Shown here piece by piece: positions 1 through 11,960 of a DNA stretch of 64,000 nt. The stretch is taken from contig AP026133.1 in NCBI GenBank assembly GCA_030295235.1, positions 372,001 through 436,000 on the forward strand. The letters are read 5' to 3'. Within the stretch, counting starts at the first letter, position 1, and the number at the start of each line of letters is the position of its first letter. Origin of the DNA: Fistulifera solaris. Taxonomy: Eukaryota; Bacillariophyta; Bacillariophyceae; Naviculales; Stauroneidaceae. A model generated the notes under the pieces. The model did not search any database. It had not been told where the DNA came from and saw only the letters and a program-made list of their open reading frames with translations. The translations under genes and the position numbers were made by a program.

Positions 1-1923
1 AGAGGAGAGAATAGCAATCAAGTTGCCGCTAAGCATGACTTCGTTGGTACCCAAGGCATCGATGGAAATTTCACCACTCTGGATTGTAGCGGCAACTAAC
101 CATCCCGTAACGGCCAAGGCAAGACCGCTCCATGCCGCAATAACGGCTCCAGTTCCAGACGCCTTCTTCCACGTCATCATATTCCAAAGAGGAAACACGG
201 CAGATCCGATAACAACGCCCATGAAGAGATAGACCCATCCAAGGTTCTAGAAGAAGAAAAGTGGGTTAGACTGTTGTAGGCCACAATGTGTGGCATCAGG
301 TACCGTACCAGGTACTTACCAATCCAATCTCGTAAAGAATGATGGAGAACACTCCCATGAAAGCACCAAAGACGACAATTACAACACGGGAAACAAAAGA
401 ATTTGTTCACCAGTGGCTTCCGGGTTGATGTATTCACGATAGATGTCGTAAGCAACCAACGAGGATACGGCGATTGACTCGGCTGAACCGGTAGACACGA
501 TGGCCATGAAGAGCATGATCAAGATCAGAGCAGCACCGGTGTTACCAAGCAATTCAACGGCAACAGCGGGAGGGACGAGTCCCGAACCCGCTTCGCTGGA
601 GCTAATGGGCAACATGAGGGCAGTCGAGGCCAAACCGAGAGACGTGGCGAGCGAGAAAGGAATGGAGAACCAGCAGATTCTGAAGAAGGGAAACAAAAGA
701 GTGTCAGCTGACAATGTACTTGAGCATAGCGTTTTCCGCTACTAGTCTTGGACTACTTACCCTCCGAGCAAGTATCCCTTGGCGGCACTTTCTGGGCGAG
801 CGGCAATAGCAGACTGCCAATAGGACTGGTCCACAAAGACAGTTCCGAAGTTACCGACAATGTTAATCAAACCAAACATGAGACCATCACTGGACAACAT
901 AGTCAAAAAGGAGCCATCCTTGTTTCCAGAGACAGGCCCACAGGCGTATTTACCAGGTGCAAAGAACGTTTCGTTCTTCGTGGCGTCAAAAAGTAATCCT
1001 CGCAGAACGCAGTGTCACGCTCCACTGTCGACTTCAAGAAATCGTAAATGATGTCACTGCTATATTCCTTCACATAGACTAGGAAGACCATCGAAATGAG
1101 GACGGCGAAGATGATCATGGTGTGAAGGTAACTGGCCAAGAAGGTAGCTTGGAGACCACCCGAGGCCGTGTAAAGAATAATACCCCACGGAATCAAGAAG
1201 GAAGCCAGACGGTAATCCATACCGGTCAAGGCTTCCACGGTGGCGGCACCACCGAGCAAAAGCATCGATGTCACAATAATGTTTGCGCAGAAGCAAAAGA
1301 AGAGGAATGTCAGATGCGCCGTGCGTCCCCATCGAGCATTCACAATCTCAGCGACCGTGTGGGAAGAAGGCGCTACCTGCAGTTCAAGCAAGGTTCAAGT
1401 GAATGAAATGTTAGATACGCCGTGATATGCGCGTCTTTGACGTAAACGATTTACCTTTTTGAGGTTAATGGCCAAAACACCGAAAAGAAGAACTTGGATG
1501 GTAGCACCACTGGCGTACCAGAAAGGTCCCGAGACACCGTACGCCCAAGCGACGTTGGACGATTGAAGAAGAGTGGCGGCCCATGTCCACTGACTGATAA
1601 TCACGGAAGCTGTCAAACCTGTCTTGACCATGCGACCCGCGGTGCTTTGAATTCCCAGTAGAAAGTAACGTCAGAACCTATGACGAAGCGCGAACGATAC
1701 TTACAAAGTGATAAAGAACTTACTTAAAATGCTCACTGGTTTCATCTCCTTTTGCACCGTAATGCTTGTTAAGGAAGACCAGGAAGGTTGTAAAGACACT
1801 AAAGAACATGCCGAAACCGAGAACTACAAGGTAACCGACACCTTCCGACAAAGGAGAAGACCCACCGAAGTAGGAATCAACTCCCCTGTACCTTTCAAAC
1901 GGCGGGATTTCAATTTCAGCCAT
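1..1923 (-). CDS. DUR3: Urea active transporter, DUR3-type (SSS family), copy 1, C-terminus off left edge
   Basis: High-affinity urea/cation symporter of the sodium:solute symporter family, expected in the plasma membrane and used for nitrogen uptake. The N-terminus ([11 protein letters not shown]), the FNTAGR junction and the very hydrophobic multi-pass body match DUR3. I infer exons at 1923-1724, 1644-1455, 1376-761, 679-320 and 246 to the edge; all introns are GT-AG, 73-81 nt. Exon 3 loses frame at the A run 988-992 and exon 4 at the A run 395-398. Each is explained by one missing base, because adding one base restores both the family sequence and the exon length seen in the tandem copy downstream (617 and 361 nt). 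The gene lies head-to-tail with copy 2, and their start regions are similar, so the duplication included the leader. The family call is firm; substrate is inferred from homology. Confidence 0.9.
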
Positions 1924-2952
1924 GATTGCTTACAAGATACGGTATTAGGATCGCAGGTAATGCGCAAAATACCTCAAAAATTGTGTCAAAAGGATTTCAG
2001 ATCGAGCTGAGCAAAATCGGAAAGAAGGGCGTCGTTCCATCTTCCCGAAGTTTGCGCCCGTACCTTTTTACGCATACGAACAAGTTCTTTTCAATTTTAC
2101 GGAAGTTTGGCGAAGCGGCTTCGGGTGACAGAGGGAAAGAGTAGCCTCCGCCACGTAGAAGATGTACTGGAGGATGCGGGGTGAGGATTCTGGGACGCAC
2201 TATTTCTGAGAAACTTCCGAAAAAGATACGCTCGAATAGGGTATTTTTCTGTCGTCTATGACACCGGTTATACACCGGTACATTTTCTGATGCTCAAAAT
2301 TTGGGCGAAAAATTCGAGACAAGTCTCGAGCATCTTTCTAGTCCGTCTATTTCAAGGCAAACAAATGACAAGTAAAAGGCTTAAACGGAGGTTCATGTGA
2401 AACCAATCAATGCACTTTAAGCGGAAGCGAAACAACGACATCGCTGTCATCAAATCTAGACCGGTGAATTTGGATTCGTGAGCTGCACATTCGAAGTTTC
2501 CCTTTGAATGATGAACGATACTCTCTTGCGCTGTTGATGCGCATCTTCTCCGATGCCGAGGCTGTTTTTAGGTCGCTGTTCGAGCATGGCCAATGTCAAA
2601 AAGTTGTATAAAGTAGCTTTTTATGGCTATGCAAGAACAATTTCGTGATGCCATGGAGTGTTTTTGCTCTGAGAAAAACCCTTTTCGTGGCAAAGATTTC
2701 CACTATGGGTGCACGAAACGAGCAAAAACTCGGGAGCGATTCGAAAGGCCGACTCCCCAAAGATTCTACTAATGACAAGCCAGGACGATGGAAAATGGTA
2801 TACCGAGTCGCCAGAATCCAGAATAGTGGCTACGGGGGAATTAATGCAGAACGCAACGCTGGTTCCTCTAGATAGGGAAAAATGTTCAAAAAACACCTAA
2901 ATTGTTACTGATTCGATCACTTTTTACAAACAAAACGTCCATCACAAAAAAG
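1924..2952. other. Intergenic spacer between the two DUR3 copies
   Basis: About 1 kb containing the promoter of copy 1 and the 3' flank of copy 2. The bases just upstream of the ATG (around 1924-1950) resemble those upstream of copy 2 (5513-5540), including the shared string AAGATACGGT and ATCGCA. A further block near 2085-2130 shares AAGTTCTT and AAGCGGCTTCGG with the copy 2 upstream region. No supported gene; ORFs at 1926-2900 have no recognisable protein features. Confidence 0.5.
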
Positions 2953-5512
2953 TTACTCCTCCTCTTCTTTGTCGGGCGTGACATCATCATCCGCTTTGCC
3001 CGCGGGAACCGGAGGCTGGCGACCGAGCATGGCGTTCACCGCTCCCGACAAGACCTTGTTGATGTCATCGGAACTCTCTGTCAAGGGAAGGGTTGTCATG
3101 AGAACAGCCGCACCGAAACCCCAGCACATGGCGATGAGAACCCAGAACGCAAAGTAGCTCTTGGAGAAAACACCCGCCGGAATCGAGAGAAGGGGCCAAA
3201 TGACAATCAACACCAACGTCAAAATGTAACCGCGACGGACAATCCAGCGCTCGGCTTTGGCAAGTTTGTGGGGATCCTTTTCCGCTTCGGTCAAACCGCG
3301 GTGATCTTCCTCGACAAGACGGAGTTTCGAGTCCAGCGTCGAGAAATCAAAATCCTGGGGATCGATAAAGGCCGAATAGACGAAGTGGATAAAGCCGGAG
3401 GAGAAAATGGCAATCAAATTTCCAGCAAGCATGGCTTCGTTGGTACCCAAGGTATCGATGGTGATGTCGCCACTTTGAATGATGGCAGCCACCATCCACC
3501 CAACAATCGCCAAAACAAGACCGCTCCAGGCCGCAATGACAGCGCCCGTTCCTGATGCCTTGGACCAGGTCATCAAGTTCCAAAGAGGGCACACGGCCGA
3601 TCCGATGATAATGCCCATGAAAAGGTACACCCATCCGAGGTTCTGAGATTAGGAATAGATGAGCATGAGGTTTTTACGAGCGAAAGAAGTTTTCGAAGAG
3701 CAGTTCGATGGTACGCACCACTCCAATTTCGTAAAGAAGAAGCGCGAAGCATCCCATGATCAAACCGAATACTACGATGACGACCCGAGAAACATAAAGG
3801 ATCTGTTCACCGGTGGCGTCGGGGTTGATGTACTCGCGATAAATGTCGTAAGCCACCAACGACGAGACGGCAATGGCTTCGGCGGAACCGGTAGACACGA
3901 TGGCCATGAAAAGCATGACCAAAATCAACGCTGCTCCGGTATTACCAAGCATCTCTACGGCGACAGCGGGAGGGACAAGTCCGGCACCGGCTTCCGACTT
4001 GCTGATGGGCAACATGAGGGCGGTAGAGGCCAAACCGAGAGACGTGGCGAGCGAGAAAGGGATAGAGAACCAACAGAGTCTGGAGCGAAGAAGGTATGAG
4101 TCTTTGTTGATAAGTATCCGCATCTGCGACCGCGAAACTTACCCTCCAAGCAAGTAACCTTTTGCCGCACTTTCAGGGCGTGCCGCAATCGCAGATTGCC
4201 AGTAAGTCTGGTCGACAAACACAGTTCCGAAGTTACCGACAATGTTAATCAAGCCGAACATCAAGCCGCCGCTGGAAGACATTGTCAAATAGGAACCGTC
4301 CTTATTTCCAGAAACAGGACCGCAAGCGTAGTCTCCAGGAACAAAGAATGTTTCGCCTTTGGCTGCATCGAAGAAATACTTCTCGCAAAAGTGGTGTTTC
4401 GCTCCACTGTGGCCTTCAAGAAATCGTACATGATATCACTGCTATATTCCTTCACATAGACTAGGAAAATCATTGTGATGAGAACCGCGAAGATGATAAC
4501 AACGTGGATGTAACTGGCCAAAAGGTAGCTTGAAGACCGCCAGAGGCAGTGTAAAAGATAATACCCCACGGAATCAAGAAGGAAGCAAGGCGGTAATCCA
4601 TACCGGTCAAGGCTTCCACGGTGGCAGCACCACCGAGCAAAAGCATCGACGTCACGATAATGTTCGCGCAGAAGCAAAAGAAGAGAAAAGTAATGTGCGC
4701 AGTGCGTCCCCATCGTGCGTTCACGATTTCGGCGACAGTGTGAGAAGAAGGTGCCACCTGATTAAATAATGTAAGGCGACTGGTGGTGATCGAAGCAAAC
4801 AAAAGATCATCGACATCGTACCTTTTTCAAGTTGATGGCCAGCACACCGAAAAGAAGAACTTGGATCGTGGCACCACTGGCATACCTGTTACATTAGAAA
4901 TCAACGGATGAGTCGCAGAACAAAGAGTGAGTTAAGGTGCAAGCTTTTGGTTGAAAGGCCCGCACTGGACAGCCCCGTACTCGTATCTTGCAGCGATCAA
5001 ACCTCTTCGTGAACGTACCAGAAAGGTCCGGAAAAACCTAGAAAAGAAAAAAAAAGAATCGCAAAGGTGAGTCAGTCAAGACTTGTGAAATCGTTCAAGG
5101 TCCGACGATTGGTTGCTCTTAGTTGCTCACGTACCATATTGCCAGGCAACATTGGAAGACTGAAGCAAAGTGGCGGCCCACGTCCATTGACTGATAATAA
5201 CGTTTGCTGTCAAACCAGTCTTGACCATGCGACCCGCCGTGCTTTAGATTTCCAAAGAAAACAGGGTAAGGACTCAAAAGCAAGCATTTCTCACTTGAGC
5301 AAATTCACGTACTTGAAGTGCTCACTGGTTTCTTCTCCCTTTCCACCATAGTGCTTGTTGAGGAAGACGAGAAAGGTGGTGAAGACGCTAAAGAACAGGC
5401 CGAAACCAAGAACGACCATGTAGCCAATACCTTCGGACAAAGGAGGCGATCCTCCGAAGTAGGATTCTACTCCCTGGAACCTTTCAAACGGAGGGATTTC
5501 AATTTCAGCCAT
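2953..5512 (-). CDS. DUR3: Urea active transporter, DUR3-type (SSS family), copy 2, complete
   Basis: Tandem paralog of the gene at the left edge; predicted urea symporter of about 685 residues. Inferred exons: 5512-5313, 5241-5135, 5037-5019 (19-nt micro-exon), 4885-4822, 4757-4143, 4079-3719, 3642-2953; introns 63-133 nt with GT-AG ends. Exons 2-4 together are 190 nt, the same as the single exon 2 of copy 1, so copy 2 carries two additional introns around the GFSGPFW segment. Exon 5 loses frame at the A runs 4520-4523 and 4387-4390. Adding one base at each makes the exon 617 nt, as in copy 1, and the whole CDS a multiple of three. The C-terminus after the last membrane segment is charged and acidic (PDKEEEE). 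Complete and probably functional apart from the likely sequence errors. Confidence 0.92.
5019..5037 (-). other. 19-nt micro-exon in DUR3 copy 2
   Basis: Encodes most of the segment GFSGPFW between YG and YASGATIQV. It is flanked by introns 5038-5134 and 4886-5018, both with GTACGT donors and AG acceptors (CTAG and ACAG). Copy 1 has the same residues in one uninterrupted exon, which fixes the boundaries. Confidence 0.85.
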
Positions 5513-6967
5513 GGTTGCGAACAAGATACGGTGTCAGGATCGCAATCGGATGCTCACCCGGAAAGTGAGAAAAATGTGAGCTGAGCAAAATCATGTGAAA
5601 GCGGCTTCGGCACATCGTCCCGACCTTTACACTCGTACGTTTTCTACACGAAATGGATGTCAAGTCGATAGACCGTCAAGCAAGTTCTTCTCAAGATTTC
5701 GGAATTTTCGGAACTCGCGACCTCGCGTATCGCGTATTGCTAGGTTTCGCGGTTGCGTTTTTAGCAACGAAGCGTTTTCAAAAGTTTCGTGATACCTGGT
5801 ACGTGTGAGGTCTCGCGCTATTTTTATGCTGCGTTTCTGCACGCTGCCAAAAAGTGCGATGAAAGAACTTTTGTCGCACTCTTTGGCCTTTGACACACTC
5901 CGTAGCACGTTTGGACCGAAACAACGGAGCACTTTCATGCTCTCGCAAAATCTAGAATCATCAACCAGCCGTGTAAAGCATGAAAGTAGCGATTGTCCAA
6001 TTGACTTCTGCCCGTGCCGTCTCGTTGCCGATATGCGTTGCGTTTGGCAGTAGTCGAGCGGACAGGTTTTCACTTGCGAAGAGGCGATAGACACGAGTCG
6101 TCATCATGGCCATCACATTGTCCGATTGTCGATATCAGGCACTTCAGTACAAGGTTTACGTTTATCAGCATGCTGATCTCATGCCTTTTTATTTTAGTGT
6201 TTCCGGTTTACGAACATATGATCCAGATAGTTTTAAACATTCATTAGCGACCGCAAGTGCTTTCCTTTATTTGATTGTCAACAAACAAAACGTCGGCGCG
6301 TTTCATCGTCGGCGCCACAAAATACCATCGCATGACTGACTTCCAGTCGTAGAAAAAGGTACGCAAACAAACAAAAAATAGTGTAGAGGTCGTAGCCGTT
6401 TGCTATGGAAAGGGCATTTCAGATGTAGCTATCTTTAAAAACAAACACATTCATGTAGAACGCTACAAAAATTCTCCTTGTTCTCCATTCTGTAGACGCT
6501 CGAACCGTCAGCAAGCTTCTAAAGAAGCCTGAATATAACCACGTGTCCAGTCATTACCCATCATTATTTGTAGACTTACTTTGGGTTTAAACCTATATGT
6601 TATTTACCAGTCAATCATTAACGTGCGGTGAATCGCCAGCACAGCTCAGCAGGAACCAAACTAGCTAAAGTTATCTTTTTCCTAGGCTTGTTTCTTCTCC
6701 AAGAATGCGCGAAGTCGAAGATTGAGCAACCCGAAAACTATGAATTATGAAACATATAGTCTTTAGAGAACCCAACGAGCGATTAACTGAAAGGTCTTGT
6801 ACAGCGAATTACAATGATCTTTTGAAACCGAGGAAATACTTTTAAAAAGTGTTTGATTATTATTTGTAAAATACTTGGCCCGAATCAGAAAAGATCCGCT
6901 TTCTGTATCCGACAGCTAAGATTGCTTCTAGGTAAACTTATACAAGAAAATCGCCCGACCCTCCAGT
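5513..6967. other. Intergenic region, no gene seen
   Basis: About 1.45 kb between the DUR3 copy 2 start and the 3' end of the Rab gene. It contains the DUR3 copy 2 promoter (AAGCGGCTTCGG and AAGTTCTT blocks shared with copy 1). ORFs here (for example 5660-6094 minus, 5805-6339 plus) overlap each other in several frames and show no domain or compositional support. Confidence 0.5.
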
Positions 6968-7597
6968 CTACTTGCAACATTTTCCTTGTGCGCCGTTTGC
7001 ATTTGCACCCGCTTTCAAATTGACAGCTTGCTGCTTTTTATTCATGGCCGGGCCCCCGTCGGCTACCAATCGATCCTTGACAGCACGCGCGATTCCAATG
7101 AAACTGTCATCTACGTGAATGTCGTTCTTCGCCGAGCACTCCCAGAATGGAATACCAAACTCGGCGGCTAGCTTTTGTCCCTCTTCCGTCGAAACAACCT
7201 TGTCGTCCGTCATGTCGCACTTGTTTCCTACGAGAATTTTGTTGACATGAACATCAGCATGCTGTTGAATTTGCGATATCCAGTTGCGAATGCTTTCGAA
7301 ACTGCGGCGATCGGTGACATCGTACACTAGCAGAATACCCTGAGCACCGCGGAAATACGAAGTGGTAATAGTGCGGAAGCGTTCTTGACCGGCGGTGTCC
7401 CAGATTTGCAGCTTAATGCGAGTGTTATCGATCTCGACGTTCTTGATCTTGAAATCAATACCAATAGTAGTAATGAAAGTAGGACTAAATGAATCGTTGG
7501 CATAACGCAACAACAAACAAGTTTTTCCCACACCCGAGTCACCGATCATGAGCAATTTCACTTGCATGTCATACGGGGCAGATGATGCTGAAGTCAT
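6968..7597 (-). CDS. Rab small GTPase, Rab8/10/13-like
   Basis: Vesicle-traffic GTPase of 209 residues, intact in one exon. All guanine-nucleotide motifs are present: GDSGVGKT at 19-26 (P loop), switch I threonines in FITTIGIDF at about 41-49, WDTAGQE at 66-72, NKCD at 125-128 and SAK at 155-157. The [13 protein letters not shown] stretch after switch I is typical of the Rab8/10/13 group, which works in secretion from the Golgi to the plasma membrane. The C-terminus ends GKCCK, giving two adjacent cysteines for geranylgeranylation, although the last residue is a lysine, not a cysteine. The exact Rab class would need a tree. Confidence 0.95.
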   Translation of the reverse strand: MTSASSAPYDMQVKLLMIGDSGVGKTCLLLRYANDSFSPTFITTIGIDFKIKNVEIDNTRIKLQIWDTAGQERFRTITTSYFRGAQGILLVYDVTDRRSFESIRNWISQIQQHADVHVNKILVGNKCDMTDDKVVSTEEGQKLAAEFGIPFWECSAKNDIHVDDSFIGIARAVKDRLVADGGPAMNKKQQAVNLKAGANANGAQGKCCK

Positions 7598-8296
7598 TTT
7601 TCTTGCTAAGTCCTGGAAGATTCAATCTTAATAACACAAACAAATGACAGGTAATCGAATGGAAACCGTAAATAAGAGGAGAACTTCGAGCTTCAACGGT
7701 CCGATTGTCGCTATTGCTGCGCTGCTCTCCGTTCATCACGCATCATGCGAAAATGCTGGCGGCTACCTGGTACCCGTAGCCGGTATAAGCCAGTCGTACT
7801 TTTGCATCCACAGTGCCCAAGTCCTTGTAGTATTTAGTAGCTCCAACGAAATACTTGAGTACCAGTTCATGTCTTGCCGCAAAGGGAGCCTACTTGAACT
7901 TGGAGAGATGTTCCGGCAAAAGAATCCGTTCGGTCTATGTATCTGTTCGTGACTTTTTGTATTTAAACGACGATGGTCGCTGGCTTCACTATCTATCATT
8001 CAATAATTTTCCAACGCATAGATTTGCCGAACACGCCACGTCCCTTTTTTATTCGTATGTGCGCGCGTGCTTGCTAAATGGAAGTGCTTGGAATGTCGCT
8101 CTGGGTACCGGTACCAGTACTGGTAGCGCTGCGATGCTAAACCCCTTCTTTTGGACGACGACAAGAACCAGGACCGAAAAGCGCGACCGCCGACGATTTC
8201 TTTGCCAATCATTTTCATGAAATTACGATGTCGTCCAATGATTACCAATTTTTCTTCCAGCCTCGATGAATACACATTTCGATTAAGCTCGAAAAC
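7598..8296. other. Divergent intergenic region with GTACC palindromes
   Basis: Spacer of about 700 bp between the Rab start and the small plastid protein start. It holds two GTACC/GGTAC-rich clusters, 7763-7790 and 8101-8127 (GGTACCGGTACCAGTAC), about 165-170 bp upstream of the flanking start codons. No convincing gene. Confidence 0.5.
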
Positions 8297-8741
8297 ATGA
8301 GACACATCGCTTTCTTCCTTTATGCCGTCCTGGTGTTCGACGCGTTGACAGACGCGTTTGTTCTGTCAAGGGAGAGACGAATTGCTACGTTCTTGTCAAC
8401 CACGTCTGACTTTTTGGAAACAATGGCCCGGTGAATCGAGCACAGACTTTTATAAGCGCATTCAACAGGCGTCCAATGATCCAGTTGCCTTTGAAAATTT
8501 CGTTTTGGAGACCCGACGGAAAGAGCGACAAGAAAAAATACCATCAACATTATCGGATATCGATGGAGGCAAGGCAGACACAGACGAACAAAAGCCAGCG
8601 TATCAACGAGCCGAAGACTGGGACGCGGATCAGAGCAAAAGAATATCCGGGTGGGATGAAAAGATCCAGTTTGATGGTAGGAGGTACGGAAACGGCTTCA
8701 ATCAAAATGAAATTCTGCGACGCCATTTGAAGGGATTCTAA
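8297..8741 (+). CDS. Small predicted plastid-targeted protein, frame break in T run
   Basis: Conserved-looking hypothetical protein of about 147 residues. The ATG at 8297 opens a hydrophobic signal peptide ending ALTDAF, which resembles the diatom ASAFAP-type plastid-targeting boundary. The remainder (TDFYKRIQQASNDP to NEILRRHLKGF) is read one frame away. The switch fits the T run 8411-8415 (one base too many or two too few), giving a smooth SDFWKQWPGESS junction. A 46-nt or 76-nt intron could also restore the frame but needs weak splice sites. The C-terminal half is charged and contains FDGRRYGNGFNQNEILRRH, a strongly structured-looking tail. Function unknown; plastid location is inferred from the leader only. 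Confidence 0.6.
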
Positions 8742-8830
8742 GTGGCACGTACTTTTTGACTAGAAATTCATATGACGTACTTTTTATTGATAACCCTATG
8801 TTTCCATTGCTACCGCGTCAACCTAGTGAG

Positions 8831-9861
8831 CTATATTCGAAAGGCGGAAACGACGTGCGTTGGTACGGCTGAGCCTGCTTGCGTCACCACTTGATCAATT
8901 AGCTCAATACCCGGCAGTTCTCCAAAAGATGTACCAAATTGGCTTGCATGTATTCCACTAGTAACGAACACACTAGGAATCCCTGCCTGACAAGCACCTG
9001 CGATGTCGTGGTGAAGGGAATCGCCGACATGGGCTACTCGACTTTTCTCCAGGCCCAAGCGATCTATACAGGCCAAAAACTGGTCCTTATGAGGCTTTCC
9101 AAACAATGTAGTATGTCCTCCGAGTTCTTGATAGCGGGCTGCAATCTTTCCCGGCATGTGAGCTTGTCCTCCTTCTGGAGTCTGCACGACAAAGTCGGGG
9201 TTGGCACAAACACAAGGGAGACTACGATCGATACAGGCCTGCAGAATGGTTTCTAAGTCGGTCAAATCTCCCTCTTCGATAAATCGTTTCAAAGATTTCT
9301 GCGACAAGGAATCTCCTCGATACCATACTTCCGAACCGTGTAACAACAAAAATCGGCTTCTTCCACCGTCGAAGCCACTTGGACATGTCCACATTCTTGC
9401 AGAAACCGTTGAGGCGTAGCGGTCAAGCGCGGATTGTTGACATCGGAAGCGTCCCATGTTAGAAACAAGGCTTTTGAGGGTGACGATGGTTGACTTCCAA
9501 ATGTTTGTCTTATATATTTACTGGCTTCTTCCCCGGACGTTACGGCGCCCAAAAAGTGCGTTTCGTCGAATCCGAATTTTGGCAGTTTCTGCAAGGCAGC
9601 TTGACTAGGAGCGGACGTATTCGAAAGAATGATCAGAGTTTTCCCATTCTCGTACAATTCTCGAACACAATCCACAGCACCATCCAATGCATTGACACCA
9701 TCGTGCATGACACCGAATTGGTCCAAAATGAACGCATCGTAGCGATGAATCAGTTCGGAAAAAGAGTTATGAACGGTGAATGCCGATGCCGAATAGAATC
9801 GCCGTCGTGAGGTTGCTGTAAGGAAAATAATGGAGCTGGCAGTCGAGGATGCGAATCTCAT
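8831..9861 (-). CDS. HAD-superfamily class IIA hydrolase (TIGR01459-like)
   Basis: Phosphatase-type HAD protein of about 343 residues. The N-terminal catalytic motif is FILDQFGVMHDG (about residues 44-55), the second motif is LSNTS (about 80) and the C-terminal motifs are FGKPHKD and HVGDSLHHDIAGA, which carry the lysine and the Mg-binding aspartates. The first 30 residues are hydrophobic and Ser/Arg-rich, suggesting organelle import. The gene is split into two overlapping frames that meet at the A run 9348-9352. One more base there turns EADFCCYT into EADFLLLHG, the family sequence, and makes the CDS divisible by three. Substrate unknown; the family is linked to small phosphorylated metabolites. 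Confidence 0.85.
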
Positions 9862-10173
9862 GTTGCATTGAGAACAAATATAGTGCTTTATATCAAACGA
9901 TTATATCGAATGGTTCCTATGTTCGAATAGTTCTACAGTACCTGGTACCTGGTACTGGTAAGGCTCAAAACGCACGTCGTCGTCCTGCGATGCGACAAAT
10001 AACGGTAAGGTTACGGCTAGTTCCGTCGAACATTTTACTCTAGCCCTAAGTGTGGTCGTGAGTAGAGGGTCATGATTATTACGTAGTACTCCGTATTATT
10101 TTTGCGCCGCGTTATTCAATTCTTAAGTCTTTGTTCTGCCCATTGCCTTCTTGTCTTCTCCCCAATTTGAACG
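9862..10173. other. Divergent promoter region with GTACC palindrome
   Basis: About 310 bp between two divergent genes. A cluster of nested GTACC/GGTAC palindromes sits at 9936-9960, 75 bp upstream of the HAD gene start. Nothing else recognised. Confidence 0.5.
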
Positions 10174-11423
10174 ATGAGGAATTTTATTCCCTTTCTTCTA
10201 TCCCGATATTCACTGTAATCAAACTTGCACATGCAAGTAAAGCACGGGCATCCACGGCGCCCAACAGCCGGCTGCTTTCTACTATCGGTACTCAGCTACG
10301 TCGCAGTTTCGACACCTCTCCTGTATTTCCGAACCTTCTATTATCCTGTGACCAACAGCGTTCACTTTCATTCCATCAGCGTGATACCATATCTGACCCT
10401 ATCGAATGGGGAAACGACTCTTTGCTGAATGCAGGACAAGGCACCACCGGAACTCGCACCATCATGGAGGCGACCTGTCGTCTGGGAATTCCGTCGTTCC
10501 ATTATCTTGTTTCATGCGGCCCATATCAACCATTTTGGACAAAAAGCGACGAACACATTACTCAGTACAACTTGGTTTTTAATGAAAAGCGAGCTCTCCA
10601 CGAAAAGATAATGGAACATTGGCTCTTTTACCGAGAATGTGCCTATCCGCGTAGACCGTCTTGGTGGCAGCAACTCTTCTTCGGCAACCCGATAATCAAT
10701 TGCACCATGGAAAGACTTGAAGAAGTATGGGATGAGAACAAAGTGACTTTGATCGAACTACTGAAACAACCTGGCAATTTCGCTCTTCATGATTCGCCTT
10801 ATCCTTACTTTTTGGACTACATGATACACCTTGCGCAAGTCGGTGACACAACCAACAATCTCCAACCCCGATCGATAACGCTCATGCTTTCGGAACGAGA
10901 AGACACAATTTGGTCATCCAGGCGAATAGGGGAGCATCCAGAAGTCCCGGTATGTAGAGAGCAGTTCCATGAAATCATAACGGGTTCAAGTTCGAGTGTG
11001 GAGGAAGACTTTTACTACGCGGGTGCGTTCGATCTCATCGCATGCATCGAACAAGCCAGAAAACAGGATCCGCCACCAAAATTGGTCTCAGACATCCTCA
11101 TTTCGTATCGAGGCTTGCAAGATGTTTGCGATTCACGAAAGAGTCAGGCCTCACAATGTCACAAGCGCCTCGTTGAAATCAATGCCCGTGCCATGAAAGA
11201 CTATCAAGAACGGGTTAAACAGCTTTATAAGCCAGAGTATACGATCAATTTGTGGAATAAGCGGTACACGACTACTGAAATCGCCATGGATATGTACAAT
11301 AAAATTCCCAAGCTCCAGAACATGAAAAACAGAGTCGAGTTGGTGATGCGTGGAGGTCCTGACGATGGTAAACTTCTACCCAAGTTTGAGTCTAGAAGTG
11401 AAGATCTCACTTCTTTCAACTGA
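10174..11423 (+). CDS. Hypothetical protein, probable mitochondrial leader
   Basis: I do not recognise a family. The main open frame (in-frame ATG at 10464, stop at 11423) gives 319 residues with many aromatic and charged residues (for example CAYPRRPSWWQQLFFG and HDSPYPYFLDYMIH). The same frame is open for more than 300 nt upstream and is rich in Arg, Ser and Thr without acids, as expected of a mitochondrial presequence, so the real start is probably upstream. The ATG at 10174 (MRNFIPFLLSRYSL) can be joined in two ways: one missing base near 10213, or a 53-nt GT-AG intron at 10215-10267. With the first option the product is about 416 residues. No signal peptide or membrane segments in the main body. 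Confidence 0.6.
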
Positions 11424-11960
11424 CAAGGCCGTGGTTGGTTGATGCGGTGAATCGGTGGCGACAAAAATAGTTTGAGCAGCGACAGCAAATATACTTCGGG
11501 TAATTACTTATGAAGACGAGTACGTGTACAGAACTTGCCCAATCTACTCTTTAACGCTAAGACCCACTCTAGCGATTCGCAACGCATAAGCAGCAAAGAT
11601 ACGACGGTGAGTGAAACGAAGACTGAACAAGAGCGAATTCTCACAGACGCTACAAGCAAAACGAAAAACGTTCTCCTCAACCAGTCCTGGAATGGACTCT
11701 GTTTGCTGACCGATCATTAGTGTCGAACAAAATCGAAAAGGGAAATGCTTTAGAGAAGATTTCCACCGCACCGAATCTCCATTTGTTAGCGTACTTTCAC
11801 TACGCGTAGAGGAAACGAACATCGGCGACTAAGGCGATGGGAATTAGAAATTGCTAAAATCTATTGAGTTTCTAACATCGCCCCAAAGCTACATCATGCC
11901 TCAATGTTTTCATCCCTATTTTCGATTAAGCACACTTAGATGACAGCCATCACACGAGAT
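11424..11960. other. Intergenic, no gene seen
   Basis: Short ORFs on both strands (for example 11544-11822 minus) show no domain, no leader and no sensible composition. Nothing supported. Confidence 0.4.

Noticed and set aside
2902-3555. Plus-strand ORF of 217 codons
   Set aside because: Antisense shadow of the last exon of DUR3 copy 2.
8395-8440. 46-nt intron to explain the frame change in the small plastid protein
   Set aside because: Shorter than other introns here and with weak splice ends; an indel in the T run 8411-8415 gives a better protein junction.
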